From: Pseudotabrizicola sp.
GTDB lineage: Bacteria; Pseudomonadota; Alphaproteobacteria; Rhodobacterales; Rhodobacteraceae
Length of the DNA: 64,000 nt
Reading direction: 5' to 3'
NCBI RefSeq assembly: GCF_030656345.1
Contig: NZ_JAUSNR010000036.1
Span: 44,710 to 108,709 of the forward strand
Part shown: positions 46,596-54,191 of the stretch, piece after piece
Numbering within the stretch: the first letter of the stretch is position 1
Layout of the letters: every line of letters starts with the position of its first letter
The notes under the pieces: model-generated
What the model saw: the letters and a program-made list of their open reading frames with translations, nothing else
The model's database searches: none
What the model was told of the DNA's origin: nothing
Made by a program: the position numbers and the translations under genes

Positions 46596-47312
46596 ATGAC
46601 CCCCGTCCGATCTTCGTTTCTGCGCGGCTGCGTGGCCTCTGCGCCCTTTGTGATTGTCGTGATCCCCTTTGCGCTGCTGTTTGGCGTGGTGGCGACCGAG
46701 GCCGGGTTGAACCTGCTTCAGGTGATGCTGTTTTCGTTCAGCGTGTTTGCGGGCGCGTCGCAATTTGCCGCCGTGCAGCTGATGCAGGATCAGGCGCCGG
46801 TGCTGGTGGTGCTGGCCACCTCGCTCGCCGTCAATCTGCGGATGGTGATGTATTCGGTGGCGATGGCCCCGCATCTGGGCGCGGCCCCCTTTGGCACCCG
46901 GGCGCTGATGGCGTATTTTCTGGTGGATCAGAGCTTTGCCGCCAGTCAGGCAGAGTTTGAGCGCCGCCCCGATCAGCCGCTGGCCGACAAGGTCGCGTTC
47001 TTTTTCGGCACGGTCACGCCGATTGCGCCGATGTGGTTTGTGGCCACCTTTGCCGGGGCCGTGGTGGGCGAGGCGATCCCGCCGGAATATGCACTGGATT
47101 TCGCGGTGCCGATCACCTTTCTGGCGATTTGTGCGCCGATGCTGCGCAGCATTCCGCATGTGGTTGCGGCGGCGGTGTCCATTCTGGCGGCGCTGCTGTT
47201 GGCGGGGCTGCCCTATGGCACCGGCTTGTTGCTGGCGGCGGCGCTGGCGATGGCGGCGGGGGCCGGGGCCGAGGTGGCGCTGACACGGAAAGGCACGGCA
47301 CATGAAGATTGA
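46596..47312 (+). CDS. azlC: Branched-chain amino acid exporter, large subunit (AzlC)
   Basis: Membrane component of the AzlCD exporter of branched-chain amino acids and analogues, 238 residues. Family phrases include APFVIVVIPFALLFGVVA, VFAGASQFAAVQL, LAVNLRMVMYSVAMAPHL and YFLVDQSFAASQ. Seven or so helices are predicted. ATG 46596 has AAAGG upstream; an ATG 13 codons earlier is possible. It overlaps azlD by 11 bases. Proximity to leu genes is loose (8 kb), so co-regulation is only a suggestion. Confidence 0.92.
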   Translation: MTPVRSSFLRGCVASAPFVIVVIPFALLFGVVATEAGLNLLQVMLFSFSVFAGASQFAAVQLMQDQAPVLVVLATSLAVNLRMVMYSVAMAPHLGAAPFGTRALMAYFLVDQSFAASQAEFERRPDQPLADKVAFFFGTVTPIAPMWFVATFAGAVVGEAIPPEYALDFAVPITFLAICAPMLRSIPHVVAAAVSILAALLLAGLPYGTGLLLAAALAMAAGAGAEVALTRKGTAHED

Positions 47313-47625
47313 TCCGACCACGTTCTGGATCGTGCTGCCCGCGCTGGCGATCGGCACCTATCTGATCCGGCTGTCGTTTCTGGGGGTGCTGGGCAACCAG
47401 CCGCTGCCTGCGGGCTTGCGCCGCGCGCTGCGCTATACGGCGGTGGCTATCCTGCCGGGGCTGGTGGCCCCTGCGGTGCTGTGGCCCGCAGCAACCGGAG
47501 GCGCAACCGACCCGGCCCGGCTGGCCGCCGCCTGTGTGACGCTGGTGGTGGGGATCATCACCCGCAGCGTGATCGGGGCGATCATGGCCGGGGGTGTCAC
47601 GCTGTACGCGGTGTTGTGGCTGTAA
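47302..47625 (+). CDS. azlD: Branched-chain amino acid exporter, small subunit (AzlD)
   Basis: 107-residue partner of AzlC with four hydrophobic helices. The family start is FWIVLPALAIGTYLIRLSFL, followed by LRYTAVAILPGLVAPAVLWP. It overlaps the azlC end by 11 bases, which suggests coupled translation and a fixed subunit ratio. A 12-bp hairpin follows. Confidence 0.92.
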   Translation: MKIDPTTFWIVLPALAIGTYLIRLSFLGVLGNQPLPAGLRRALRYTAVAILPGLVAPAVLWPAATGGATDPARLAAACVTLVVGIITRSVIGAIMAGGVTLYAVLWL

Positions 47626-47631
47626 GGCGTG

Positions 47632-47659
47632 TTCTGTCTGACCGGCAGGTCAGACAGAA
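47632..47659. terminator. Perfect 12-bp hairpin at convergent azlD / lipoprotein junction
   Basis: TTCTGTCTGACC and its exact complement flank a GGCA loop, filling the 39-base space between the two stops. There is no long T-run on either side, so termination strength is uncertain. Confidence 0.55.
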
Positions 47660-47664
47660 TAAGG

Positions 47665-48279
47665 TCAATCCTGAACGCGCGGATCGTCTGCCTGCACAAG
47701 CAGGACACCATGGTTGTTGTCGGCATCCGAGTCGGTAATCTTGCGGCTGGTAACGCCGGGCAGCTTGGCGAAGGCTTCCATATATCTGGCGGGATACCAG
47801 GTGGAGGGCAGCGACTCGAACCCCGGTACATCGCGGAGAATGGCCGAGATCGATTTGGTGCATTGCGCCTTTGGCACGGCGCCATAGGCTTTGGCCCGCT
47901 GCGCCACCAGTTCCGCCACGCCGGGCGAGACAATGACCGTCTGCTCGACCACATCGAACGTCTCGCGCGCGTGATAGTCGATGTAGAAGGCGACCATCTT
48001 CGGCGTCATGCCGAAATGCACGTCGTTGCGTTCCGGCAGGCGCGGATGATGCCAGGTGCCCGCCGGGTCGAACATGATGCGTTCGGACCCGTTGATCAAC
48101 AGACCGGAATGGGCACCCGACCCGTCCCGTGTGGACAGGACCGTGAACAGGGTGATCGACGACGGGCCATTGTGCACATAGCGCGCCTGCGCCACTGCCT
48201 CGTCAGTGGCCCACTTGGGTTCGGCCACGCAGGCACCAAGCGTCAGCGTCGCCACAAGGGCGATGATCAGGCGAAGCAT
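47665..48279 (-). CDS. Lipoprotein of unknown function, possible permuted papain-like fold
   Basis: 204 residues with a lipobox at LTLGAC (Cys17), so it is probably anchored in the envelope. The order His57 in GSGAHSGLLI, then Cys140 in PKAQCTKSISAIL, resembles circularly permuted NlpC/P60-like (YiiX/LRAT-type) hydrolases. In those a small residue follows an N-terminal catalytic His and the nucleophile Cys starts a later helix. This is a pattern-based inference. A further His/Asp-rich stretch (DPAGTWHHPRLPERND) lies between. It follows the oxidase subunit IV gene by 13 bases on the same strand. Confidence 0.65.
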   Translation of the reverse strand: MLRLIIALVATLTLGACVAEPKWATDEAVAQARYVHNGPSSITLFTVLSTRDGSGAHSGLLINGSERIMFDPAGTWHHPRLPERNDVHFGMTPKMVAFYIDYHARETFDVVEQTVIVSPGVAELVAQRAKAYGAVPKAQCTKSISAILRDVPGFESLPSTWYPARYMEAFAKLPGVTSRKITDSDADNNHGVLLVQADDPRVQD

Positions 48280-48292
48280 GTGAGTGTGCCTT

Positions 48293-48427
48293 TCAGGCGT
48301 TGACCAAGGCCATGAAAACCAGGATGCCGATGCTGATGCAGGTTCCCCATGTCACCAGGCGGATGAACCCGGCAAAGGTTTTTTCCTGCGCGGTGGTATC
48401 CATGCTGCCATGCTTGTGTTCGGCCAT
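48293..48427 (-). CDS. aa3-type cytochrome c oxidase subunit IV
   Basis: 44-residue single-helix protein found in alphaproteobacterial aa3 oxidases (COX4_pro_2 family). It reads MAEHKHGSMDTTAQEKTFAGF and then a membrane helix RLVTWGTCISIGILVFMALV. The frame extends 20 codons upstream, but MAEHKHGSMD is the typical start. It lies far from any catalytic cox gene, as is usual for this subunit in the group. It is probably co-transcribed with the downstream lipoprotein. Confidence 0.9.
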   Translation of the reverse strand: MAEHKHGSMDTTAQEKTFAGFIRLVTWGTCISIGILVFMALVNA

Positions 48428-48551
48428 GATGTCACATCCTCTGACTGGTCTTTTCCCGCTGATATCCGATTCAGCGGCCCCTGTCACGGGGCCGGAGATG
48501 CGACAAACCTGACTGTGACATGCGGCGTTTTTGCAGGGAGTCCGGTGTGCG

Positions 48552-49586
48552 TTACAGCCTGTGCCACAGCCAGGCCCCTTCGGGCGACAGGGACCGCGAT
48601 ACCCGGCCCTGATGCAGCAGATGGTTCAGATGCGCCACTGATTCGACCAGCGCCATGCCATAGGCCGGGCCGGTGATCTCGCGTTTGAACAGCGGCACAA
48701 AGCAATCGGCGGCGGTGCGGGGGGTGGCCAGATGCGCGGCCAGACGGTCCAGCGCGCCGATGTGGTTGTCGATCATCTGGGTCAGCCGCAGCGGCAGGCC
48801 GGTGAAGGGCAGTTTGTGGCCGGGCAGCACCAGCTGGCTGTCGCGCGCCAGCGGCTGAAACCGGCGGCAGCTTGCCAGCCAGTCGGCCAACGGGTCGGCA
48901 TCGGGTTCGGTCGGGTAGACGCCGATATTGGCGGAAATGCCGGGCAGCAGCTGATCGCCGCCAAGGATCAGATCACCCGACCAGAAGGTGGCATGATCGG
49001 GCGCGTGGCCAGAGCCAAAGCGGATGGTCCAGTCGCGCCCGGCCATATGGATGGTCCCGCCATCTTGCAGGGCGGTGAAGCCCAGCGGCATGGGGGCCAC
49101 CACATCGCAGAAATTGAACGGGCGCTGGGTGGCGCGGTCTGCCAGCATTTCGGCGGACATTCCGGCGCGCTGATAGAACGTCTGGGCCTCGGGCCCCGGC
49201 AGGGGCTGGTCGTCGAGGGTCAGCATCCGGGCATAAAGCCATGCAGTGCGCGGCATCGACAGCGCGGCACCCTGCGCCTGAAACCAGCCGGCGAGGCCGA
49301 CATGGTCGGGGTGGTGATGGGTGACGATCACCCGGCGCACCGGGCGGCCTGCCAGCGGGCCATCGAGCAGCGCCTGCCAGATTGTGCGGCTGCGTTTGCT
49401 GGCCAGCCCGGTGTCGATCACGGTCCAGCCTGTCCCATCGTCCAGCGCATAGACGTTGACATGGTCCAGCGCCATCGGCAGCGGCAGGCGCATCCACAGG
49501 ATGCCGGGTGCGACCTCGGTCGCCTGCCCTTCGGTGGGGGCTTCGGGGAACGGGTGGCGGATGCCGGTCAGGCCGTCAGCGCTCAT
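48552..49586 (-). CDS. Metallo-beta-lactamase fold hydrolase
   Basis: 344 residues with the zinc-binding THHHPDH motif (His90, His92, Asp94, His95) and later ligands in FGSGHAPDH and VLPGHKLPF. A winged-helix-like C-terminal part (YGMALVESVAHLNHLLHQGRV) is typical of LACTB2/BLH-like hydrolases that act on thioesters or nucleic acids. It overlaps the acyl-CoA dehydrogenase gene by 4 bases, so a thioester-related role is plausible but unproven. Confidence 0.85.
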   Translation of the reverse strand: MSADGLTGIRHPFPEAPTEGQATEVAPGILWMRLPLPMALDHVNVYALDDGTGWTVIDTGLASKRSRTIWQALLDGPLAGRPVRRVIVTHHHPDHVGLAGWFQAQGAALSMPRTAWLYARMLTLDDQPLPGPEAQTFYQRAGMSAEMLADRATQRPFNFCDVVAPMPLGFTALQDGGTIHMAGRDWTIRFGSGHAPDHATFWSGDLILGGDQLLPGISANIGVYPTEPDADPLADWLASCRRFQPLARDSQLVLPGHKLPFTGLPLRLTQMIDNHIGALDRLAAHLATPRTAADCFVPLFKREITGPAYGMALVESVAHLNHLLHQGRVSRSLSPEGAWLWHRL

Positions 49587-51295
49587 GCGGCGAAATCATC
49601 GGGCGTCAGCGCATAAAGATCGGCGGCGCCGATCCGGGTCTGCGCCAGCAGGCCGGAATGCTCTGGCAGCAGCCGTTTGATCGCCACCCGGGCCAAGGCC
49701 GCGCGCGGGCCGGTGCCGCCTTCGGCCCCGGCGGCCTTCAGGTGGAAATGCGCGCCCAGCACCAGCGCGAAGGCGCGCAGATAGGGCACGGCCCCGGCGA
49801 AACGGTCGGTCAGTTCCTGCGCCAGCAAGCCTTCGGTCGCCTCGCGCAGCGATTCGCAGGCCTGCCAGACATCTTCGGCCAGATCGGGGAACCCGGCGCG
49901 GGCCGATTGCGCGCCCATTTCGATTTCGCGGATCAGGCGGAAGGCGGCTTCGCCGTTATCCGCCATCTTGCGGGCCACAAGGTCCATCGCCTGAATGCCG
50001 TTGGTGCCTTCATAGATCGGGGTGATGCGGGCATCGCGCAGGAATTGCGCCGCGCCGGTTTCTTCGATGAACCCCATGCCGCCATGGATCTGCACGCCCT
50101 CGGACGCGACCGCGACGCCGACATCGGTGCCGTAGGCCTTGGCAATCGGGGTCAGGAAGGCGGCGCGGGCCTTCCAGTCCGGCTGGCCCGTGGCATGGCC
50201 CATGTCGATGGCCACAGCGCAGGACAGGCCGATGGCGCGGGCGGAAAACACCTGTGCCTTCATCGTGGCCAGCATCCGGCGCACATCGGCATGGCCGATG
50301 ATGCTGGGCGTCGCCGGGTCTGCAGTGCGGCCCTGCTGCCGCGTCATCGCATAATCATAGGCATGCTGATACGCCGCCTCGGCCACGCCCACGCCTTGCA
50401 GGCCAACACCAAGCCGGGCGTTGTTCATCATGGTGAACATCGCGGCCATCCCCTTGTGCGGGGCACCGACCAGCCAGCCCTTGGCACCATCGAACTGCAT
50501 CACGCAGGTCGGGCTGCCGTGGATGCCCAGCTTGTGTTCCAGACTGACCACCGACAGGCTGTTGCGCGGGCCGGGTTCGCCCGCAGCATCGGGCAGGAAT
50601 TTCGGCACCAGAAACAGGCTGATGCCAGCGGTACCGGGGGCACCATCCGGCAGGCGGGCCAGCACCAGATGGATGGTATTGGCCTGAAAATCCGAATCCC
50701 CCCAGGTGATGTAGATTTTCTGCCCGCTGATGGCGTAGCTGCCATCGCCGTTCGGTTCCGCCTTTGACCGCAAGGCGCCCACATCTGACCCGGCCTGCGG
50801 CTCGGTCAGGTTCATCGTGCCGTTCCAGTCGCCGGAGATCAGCTTGGGCAGATAGGTGGCTTTCAGCTCATCGCTGGCGTGATGCTCCAACGCCTCGATC
50901 TGACCTTGCGTCAGCAGCGGGTTCAGCTGCAGCGACAGGCAGGCCCCCGAAAACATGTCATTGACCGCGCTGGCAAGGGTCAGCGGCAGGCCCATGCCGC
51001 CATGCTCTGCCCCGGCGGTGATCGCGACCCAGCCGCCTGTCGCCAAGGCACTGTAGGCCTCGGCATAGCCGGGCGAGGTGCGCACCACCCCGTTTTCCAG
51101 CCGCGCCGGATGGGTGTCGCCCGCGCGGTTGACCGGGGCCAGCACCTCTGCCGCCAGACGACCTGCCTCTGTCAGCACAGCCTCGACCGTTTCCGGCGTG
51201 GCTTCGGCAAAGCGGTCGGTGGCAGAGACCTGAGCGAAGCCAACCACATGATCCATCAGGAATCGCAGGTCGGACAGGGGGGCGCGGTAGGGCAT
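49583..51295 (-). CDS. Acyl-CoA dehydrogenase, large DmdC-like type
   Basis: FAD enzyme of 570 residues, longer than classic 380-residue dehydrogenases because of an N-terminal segment and an extra C-terminal domain of about 130 residues. Motifs include WNGTMNLTEPQAGSDVGALR, YAISGQKIYITWGD, EHKLGIHGSPTCVMQFD, VQIHGGMGFIEETGAAQFLRD and ITPIYEGTNGIQAMDL. This architecture is shared with 3-methylthiopropanoyl-CoA dehydrogenase (DmdC) of the DMSP demethylation route and with fatty acyl enzymes. Context does not decide between them. The start is at MPYRAPLSDLRF, and the gene is coupled to the MBL hydrolase gene. Confidence 0.87.
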   Translation of the reverse strand: MPYRAPLSDLRFLMDHVVGFAQVSATDRFAEATPETVEAVLTEAGRLAAEVLAPVNRAGDTHPARLENGVVRTSPGYAEAYSALATGGWVAITAGAEHGGMGLPLTLASAVNDMFSGACLSLQLNPLLTQGQIEALEHHASDELKATYLPKLISGDWNGTMNLTEPQAGSDVGALRSKAEPNGDGSYAISGQKIYITWGDSDFQANTIHLVLARLPDGAPGTAGISLFLVPKFLPDAAGEPGPRNSLSVVSLEHKLGIHGSPTCVMQFDGAKGWLVGAPHKGMAAMFTMMNNARLGVGLQGVGVAEAAYQHAYDYAMTRQQGRTADPATPSIIGHADVRRMLATMKAQVFSARAIGLSCAVAIDMGHATGQPDWKARAAFLTPIAKAYGTDVGVAVASEGVQIHGGMGFIEETGAAQFLRDARITPIYEGTNGIQAMDLVARKMADNGEAAFRLIREIEMGAQSARAGFPDLAEDVWQACESLREATEGLLAQELTDRFAGAVPYLRAFALVLGAHFHLKAAGAEGGTGPRAALARVAIKRLLPEHSGLLAQTRIGAADLYALTPDDFAA

Positions 51296-51407
51296 CGGAA
51301 CCTCGGGTCTGGGTGGCTTGTCTTGGCAAAGGCGGCGGGCGGGCGTATGGGCGATGGGCATAAGGTTAGCCATGGGGGCCGACCTCTCAAGCCCTACGCT
51401 GCGTCAC

Positions 51408-52376
51408 ATGACATTTGATACGCAAGACCTTAAGCCTTCGGACGAAGGCATTGCCCGCGCCGCCGCAATCTTGCGGGCGGGCGGGCTGGTGGCGATGCCG
51501 ACCGAAACGGTCTACGGGCTGGCGGGCGATGCGCGCAATGGCGTGGCCGTGGCGCGGATCTTTGCCGCCAAGGCGCGGCCCACGTTCAACCCGCTGATCG
51601 CGCATGTGACCGGGGTGGCGATGGCAGAGTCGCTGGCCGTGTTTGACGACCGGGCGCGGGCGGTTGCGGCGGCATTCTGGCCGGGGGCGCTGACACTGGT
51701 GCTGCCGCTGCGACCAGATGCCGGGCTGTCGCCCTTGGTCACGGCAGGGCTGGACACGGTGGCGATCCGCTGCCCGGCGCACGCCGTGGCGCAGGCGCTG
51801 CTGCGGGCCTTTGGCGGGCCGCTGGCGGCCCCTTCGGCCAACCCATCGGGGCGGGTATCGCCGACGCGGGCCGATCATGTGCGGCAGGGTCTGGCGGGGC
51901 GGATTGAGGCTGTGCTGGACGGGGGGCCTTGTTCGGTGGGGATCGAATCAACAATTCTGGGGCTGGACGGCCCGCCCGCGCTGCTGCGCCCCGGCGGCAT
52001 TCCGGTTGAGGCGCTGGAGGCGATGCTGGGGCCGATTGCCATGGGCGGCGATGCGCACAAACCCAACGCCCCCGGTCAACTGGCCAGCCATTACGCGCCC
52101 GAGGCCGGGGTACGGCTGGGGGTGACGGAACCTGCGGCGGGTGAGATCTGGGTGGGCTTTGGCCCCGGTTGCGAAGGGGCGGCGCTTTCCCTGTCGCCCG
52201 ATGGCGATCTGGTGGAGGCGGCGGCGGCGCTGTTCCAGACGCTGCGCGAGGCGGACGCGCTGGCCGGACCGGGCGGGCGGATTGGCTTTGCGCCGGTGCC
52301 CGAAACCGGGCTGGGCCGCGCGATCAATGACCGGCTGCGCCGGGCGGCGGCACCGCGGCCCCCGGTTCAGCCTTAA
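51408..52376 (+). CDS. L-threonylcarbamoyladenylate synthase (Sua5/YwlC)
   Basis: Makes threonylcarbamoyl-AMP for the t6A37 modification of tRNAs that read ANN codons. It is the 322-residue long form. The YrdC domain has MPTETVYGLAGDA, IFAAKARPTFNPLIAH and AAPSANPSGRVSPT. The Sua5 linker HYAPEAGVRLG leads into the smaller C-terminal Sua5 domain. ATG 51408 is taken; an upstream ATG at 51372 is possible. It converges on the next gene with a 4-base overlap of stops. Confidence 0.92.
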   Translation: MTFDTQDLKPSDEGIARAAAILRAGGLVAMPTETVYGLAGDARNGVAVARIFAAKARPTFNPLIAHVTGVAMAESLAVFDDRARAVAAAFWPGALTLVLPLRPDAGLSPLVTAGLDTVAIRCPAHAVAQALLRAFGGPLAAPSANPSGRVSPTRADHVRQGLAGRIEAVLDGGPCSVGIESTILGLDGPPALLRPGGIPVEALEAMLGPIAMGGDAHKPNAPGQLASHYAPEAGVRLGVTEPAAGEIWVGFGPGCEGAALSLSPDGDLVEAAAALFQTLREADALAGPGGRIGFAPVPETGLGRAINDRLRRAAAPRPPVQP

Positions 52377-53395
52377 TCAAACACACCCATCACCCGGCCA
52401 AACAGCATGAAGGCGCGGGCGGTGCGGGTGTCGGCCAGATCGGCGATTTCGGCATCGGAGGCGTTCTTTTCAAACTGCTGGAACATCCGGTCAAAGGTGC
52501 GCAGGAAATGGTGACCGGCATCGCGGAACACCGGGTCTTCACGCATCCGCCCTGCCGTCAACGCCAGAGACGAGCGGTCGCGCACGCCGCCGATGGCCGC
52601 AATGCCGCGCCCGCGTTCGCCGGCGGCAAAGCGCCGCCACAGCTCTGGCCGGGCGCGGTCGGGGCGCAGGTCATCCATGTAGATGCCTTCCTGCGACAAC
52701 AGGGTCAGCACATCCTGCGCCGCGCGGATCAGTTTGGCGACATCGCGGTCTTCCAGCGCCAGCCGCAGGGCGCGGAAGCCGTCACGGTCATCCGGGTTTT
52801 CGGGGAACTGCAGCGCGCGGATGAAATCGCTGACCGACAGCGGCGCCCGCAATGCATCGGCGGGCGTGCCAAGGGCCAGACCGGGTTGTTCTTCGCCGGG
52901 CGGCGGGGCAGGTGCCGGGATCAGCGCTGCCTTGCGGTCAGCCGAGGCCTGGGTCAGCACCGCATCACGACGCGAGGAAAAGGTGGCCAGCGCGGTTTCG
53001 GTCTGCCGGGCAATTTCCTCCAGCTTTTTGTCGACCGACGGGTGCCGCGCGGCGGCCCCGGTCTGCTGGCTGCTGATATAGGCGTTGCGCATGGCATCGA
53101 CCGAGGCCTGCAGCCGCGCCGCCTCTGTGCGCAGCACGCGGACCGAGCGCAGCGTGGTGACCGCCGCCCAGATCAGCGCCAGCGGCAGAAACACCACCAG
53201 CAGGGTCATCACCAGCCCCAACGTGCCGGTGCTGTCTGATCCGGCACCTTCGGGCGCGGTCACCACATAGATGACCACTGCCGCCACCCAGACCACCGCC
53301 AGTGCTGCCGCCACGATTTCAGTCATTGAAACGCCCGGCTCTTCGCCGCGGGCAAAGGCCGCCGGGTCGCTGCGTTTGTCGGCACTGTCGGGCAT
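52373..53395 (-). CDS. Unrecognised membrane protein with coiled coil
   Basis: 340 residues. Two membrane helices (about 24-47 and 58-82) are followed by a coiled-coil-prone stretch (about 85-150, LRTEAARLQASVDAMRNAYI). A Pro-rich linker (APAPPPGEEQPG) leads to a C-terminal helical domain of about 150 residues with RALRLALEDRDVAKLIRAAQ and HHFLRTFDRMFQQFEKN. No family was recognised with confidence, though the composition suggests a conserved alphaproteobacterial protein. It follows greA by 24 bases on the same strand, so it is probably in that transcript. Confidence 0.72.
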   Translation of the reverse strand: MPDSADKRSDPAAFARGEEPGVSMTEIVAAALAVVWVAAVVIYVVTAPEGAGSDSTGTLGLVMTLLVVFLPLALIWAAVTTLRSVRVLRTEAARLQASVDAMRNAYISSQQTGAAARHPSVDKKLEEIARQTETALATFSSRRDAVLTQASADRKAALIPAPAPPPGEEQPGLALGTPADALRAPLSVSDFIRALQFPENPDDRDGFRALRLALEDRDVAKLIRAAQDVLTLLSQEGIYMDDLRPDRARPELWRRFAAGERGRGIAAIGGVRDRSSLALTAGRMREDPVFRDAGHHFLRTFDRMFQQFEKNASDAEIADLADTRTARAFMLFGRVMGVFD

Positions 53396-53419
53396 TGTCG
53401 CCTCGTTCCGTTCCGGGGT

Positions 53420-53890
53420 TCAGACGTAACGGATGCTGAGCACTTCATAGCTGCGATCCCCGCCGGGGGTCTTCACCTCGACGCTGTCGCCTTCGTCCTT
53501 GCCGATCAGCGCGCGGGCCAATGGCGAGCGGATGTTCAGCAGCCCGCGTTCGATATCGGCCTCGGTCTCACCGACGATCTGGAATTTCTTTTCCTCGTCG
53601 GTGTCTTCATCCACCAGCACCACCGTAGCCCCGAATTTGATCGAGCCGGACAGCTTGGTCGGATCAATGACCTCGGCCAGCGAGAGAATACCTTCCAGCT
53701 CTTTGATGCGGCCTTCGATGAAGGACTGCTTTTCGCGGGCGGAATGGTATTCGGCGTTCTCGGACAGATCGCCATGCTCCCGCGCTTCGGCAATGGCGCG
53801 GATCACCGCCGGGCGCTCCACCGATTTGAGGATTTTCAGCTCTTCATCCAGAGCATCATACCCACCGCGGGTCATCGGGATCTTTTCCAT
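53420..53890 (-). CDS. greA: Transcription elongation factor GreA
   Basis: Rescues backtracked RNA polymerase by stimulating transcript cleavage. The 156-residue protein starts [19 protein letters not shown]. The coiled-coil hairpin has [19 protein letters not shown], with the acidic Asp/Glu tip that enters the secondary channel, and the C-terminal FKBP-like domain follows. ATG 53890 is chosen over 53896 because GGAAG then has proper spacing. A terminator-like hairpin lies between the putative promoter and this start. Confidence 0.96.
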   Translation of the reverse strand: MEKIPMTRGGYDALDEELKILKSVERPAVIRAIAEAREHGDLSENAEYHSAREKQSFIEGRIKELEGILSLAEVIDPTKLSGSIKFGATVVLVDEDTDEEKKFQIVGETEADIERGLLNIRSPLARALIGKDEGDSVEVKTPGGDRSYEVLSIRYV

Positions 53891-54191
53891 CGTCATCTTC
53901 CACGAAAAGGGAGGCCACGGCCCCTGTCGGGGGCCATGGCCCGGCGCTTACTGAACATTACCCAAGCGGATGGCGACATGAATTGCAAGGGGGCATGGCG
54001 CCCGAAGGCGGCACCTTGTTGCCCACAGGACAGAAAGCCGCCCGCCAAAGAGAAATATAATTGCCCCAATGCTGCAATGCGGAACCGTGATGTTGCGTTA
54101 CGGTTGACCGTGGGTGCGCCATCGGGCAATGACGGTTCCAGCAAAATCAACAGACCAGATACCGGGCCTGCCCGGCGAGCGGAGACCTAAG
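53891..54191. other. 301-base divergent gap between greA and ETF-QO genes
   Basis: Contains the greA leader with its hairpin (53913-53941), and a possible -10 TAATGT for greA near 53955. Beyond that, up to the etfQO ATG, no recognisable gene or operator was found. Confidence 0.5.
53913..53941 (-). promoter_or_regulatory. greA: Terminator-like hairpin in the greA leader
   Basis: On the minus strand GGCCATGGCCCC and GGGGCCGTGGCC pair over 12 bases with one A-C mismatch, followed immediately by TCCCTTTTCG. It ends 22 bases before the greA ATG, so read-through would be needed to express the gene. It recalls the leader-terminating GraL region of E. coli greA. Confidence 0.55.

Noticed and set aside
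48476..48493. GGCCCC-TGTCAC-GGGGCC stem after the MBL gene as terminator
   Set aside because: Only six pairs and no T-tract.
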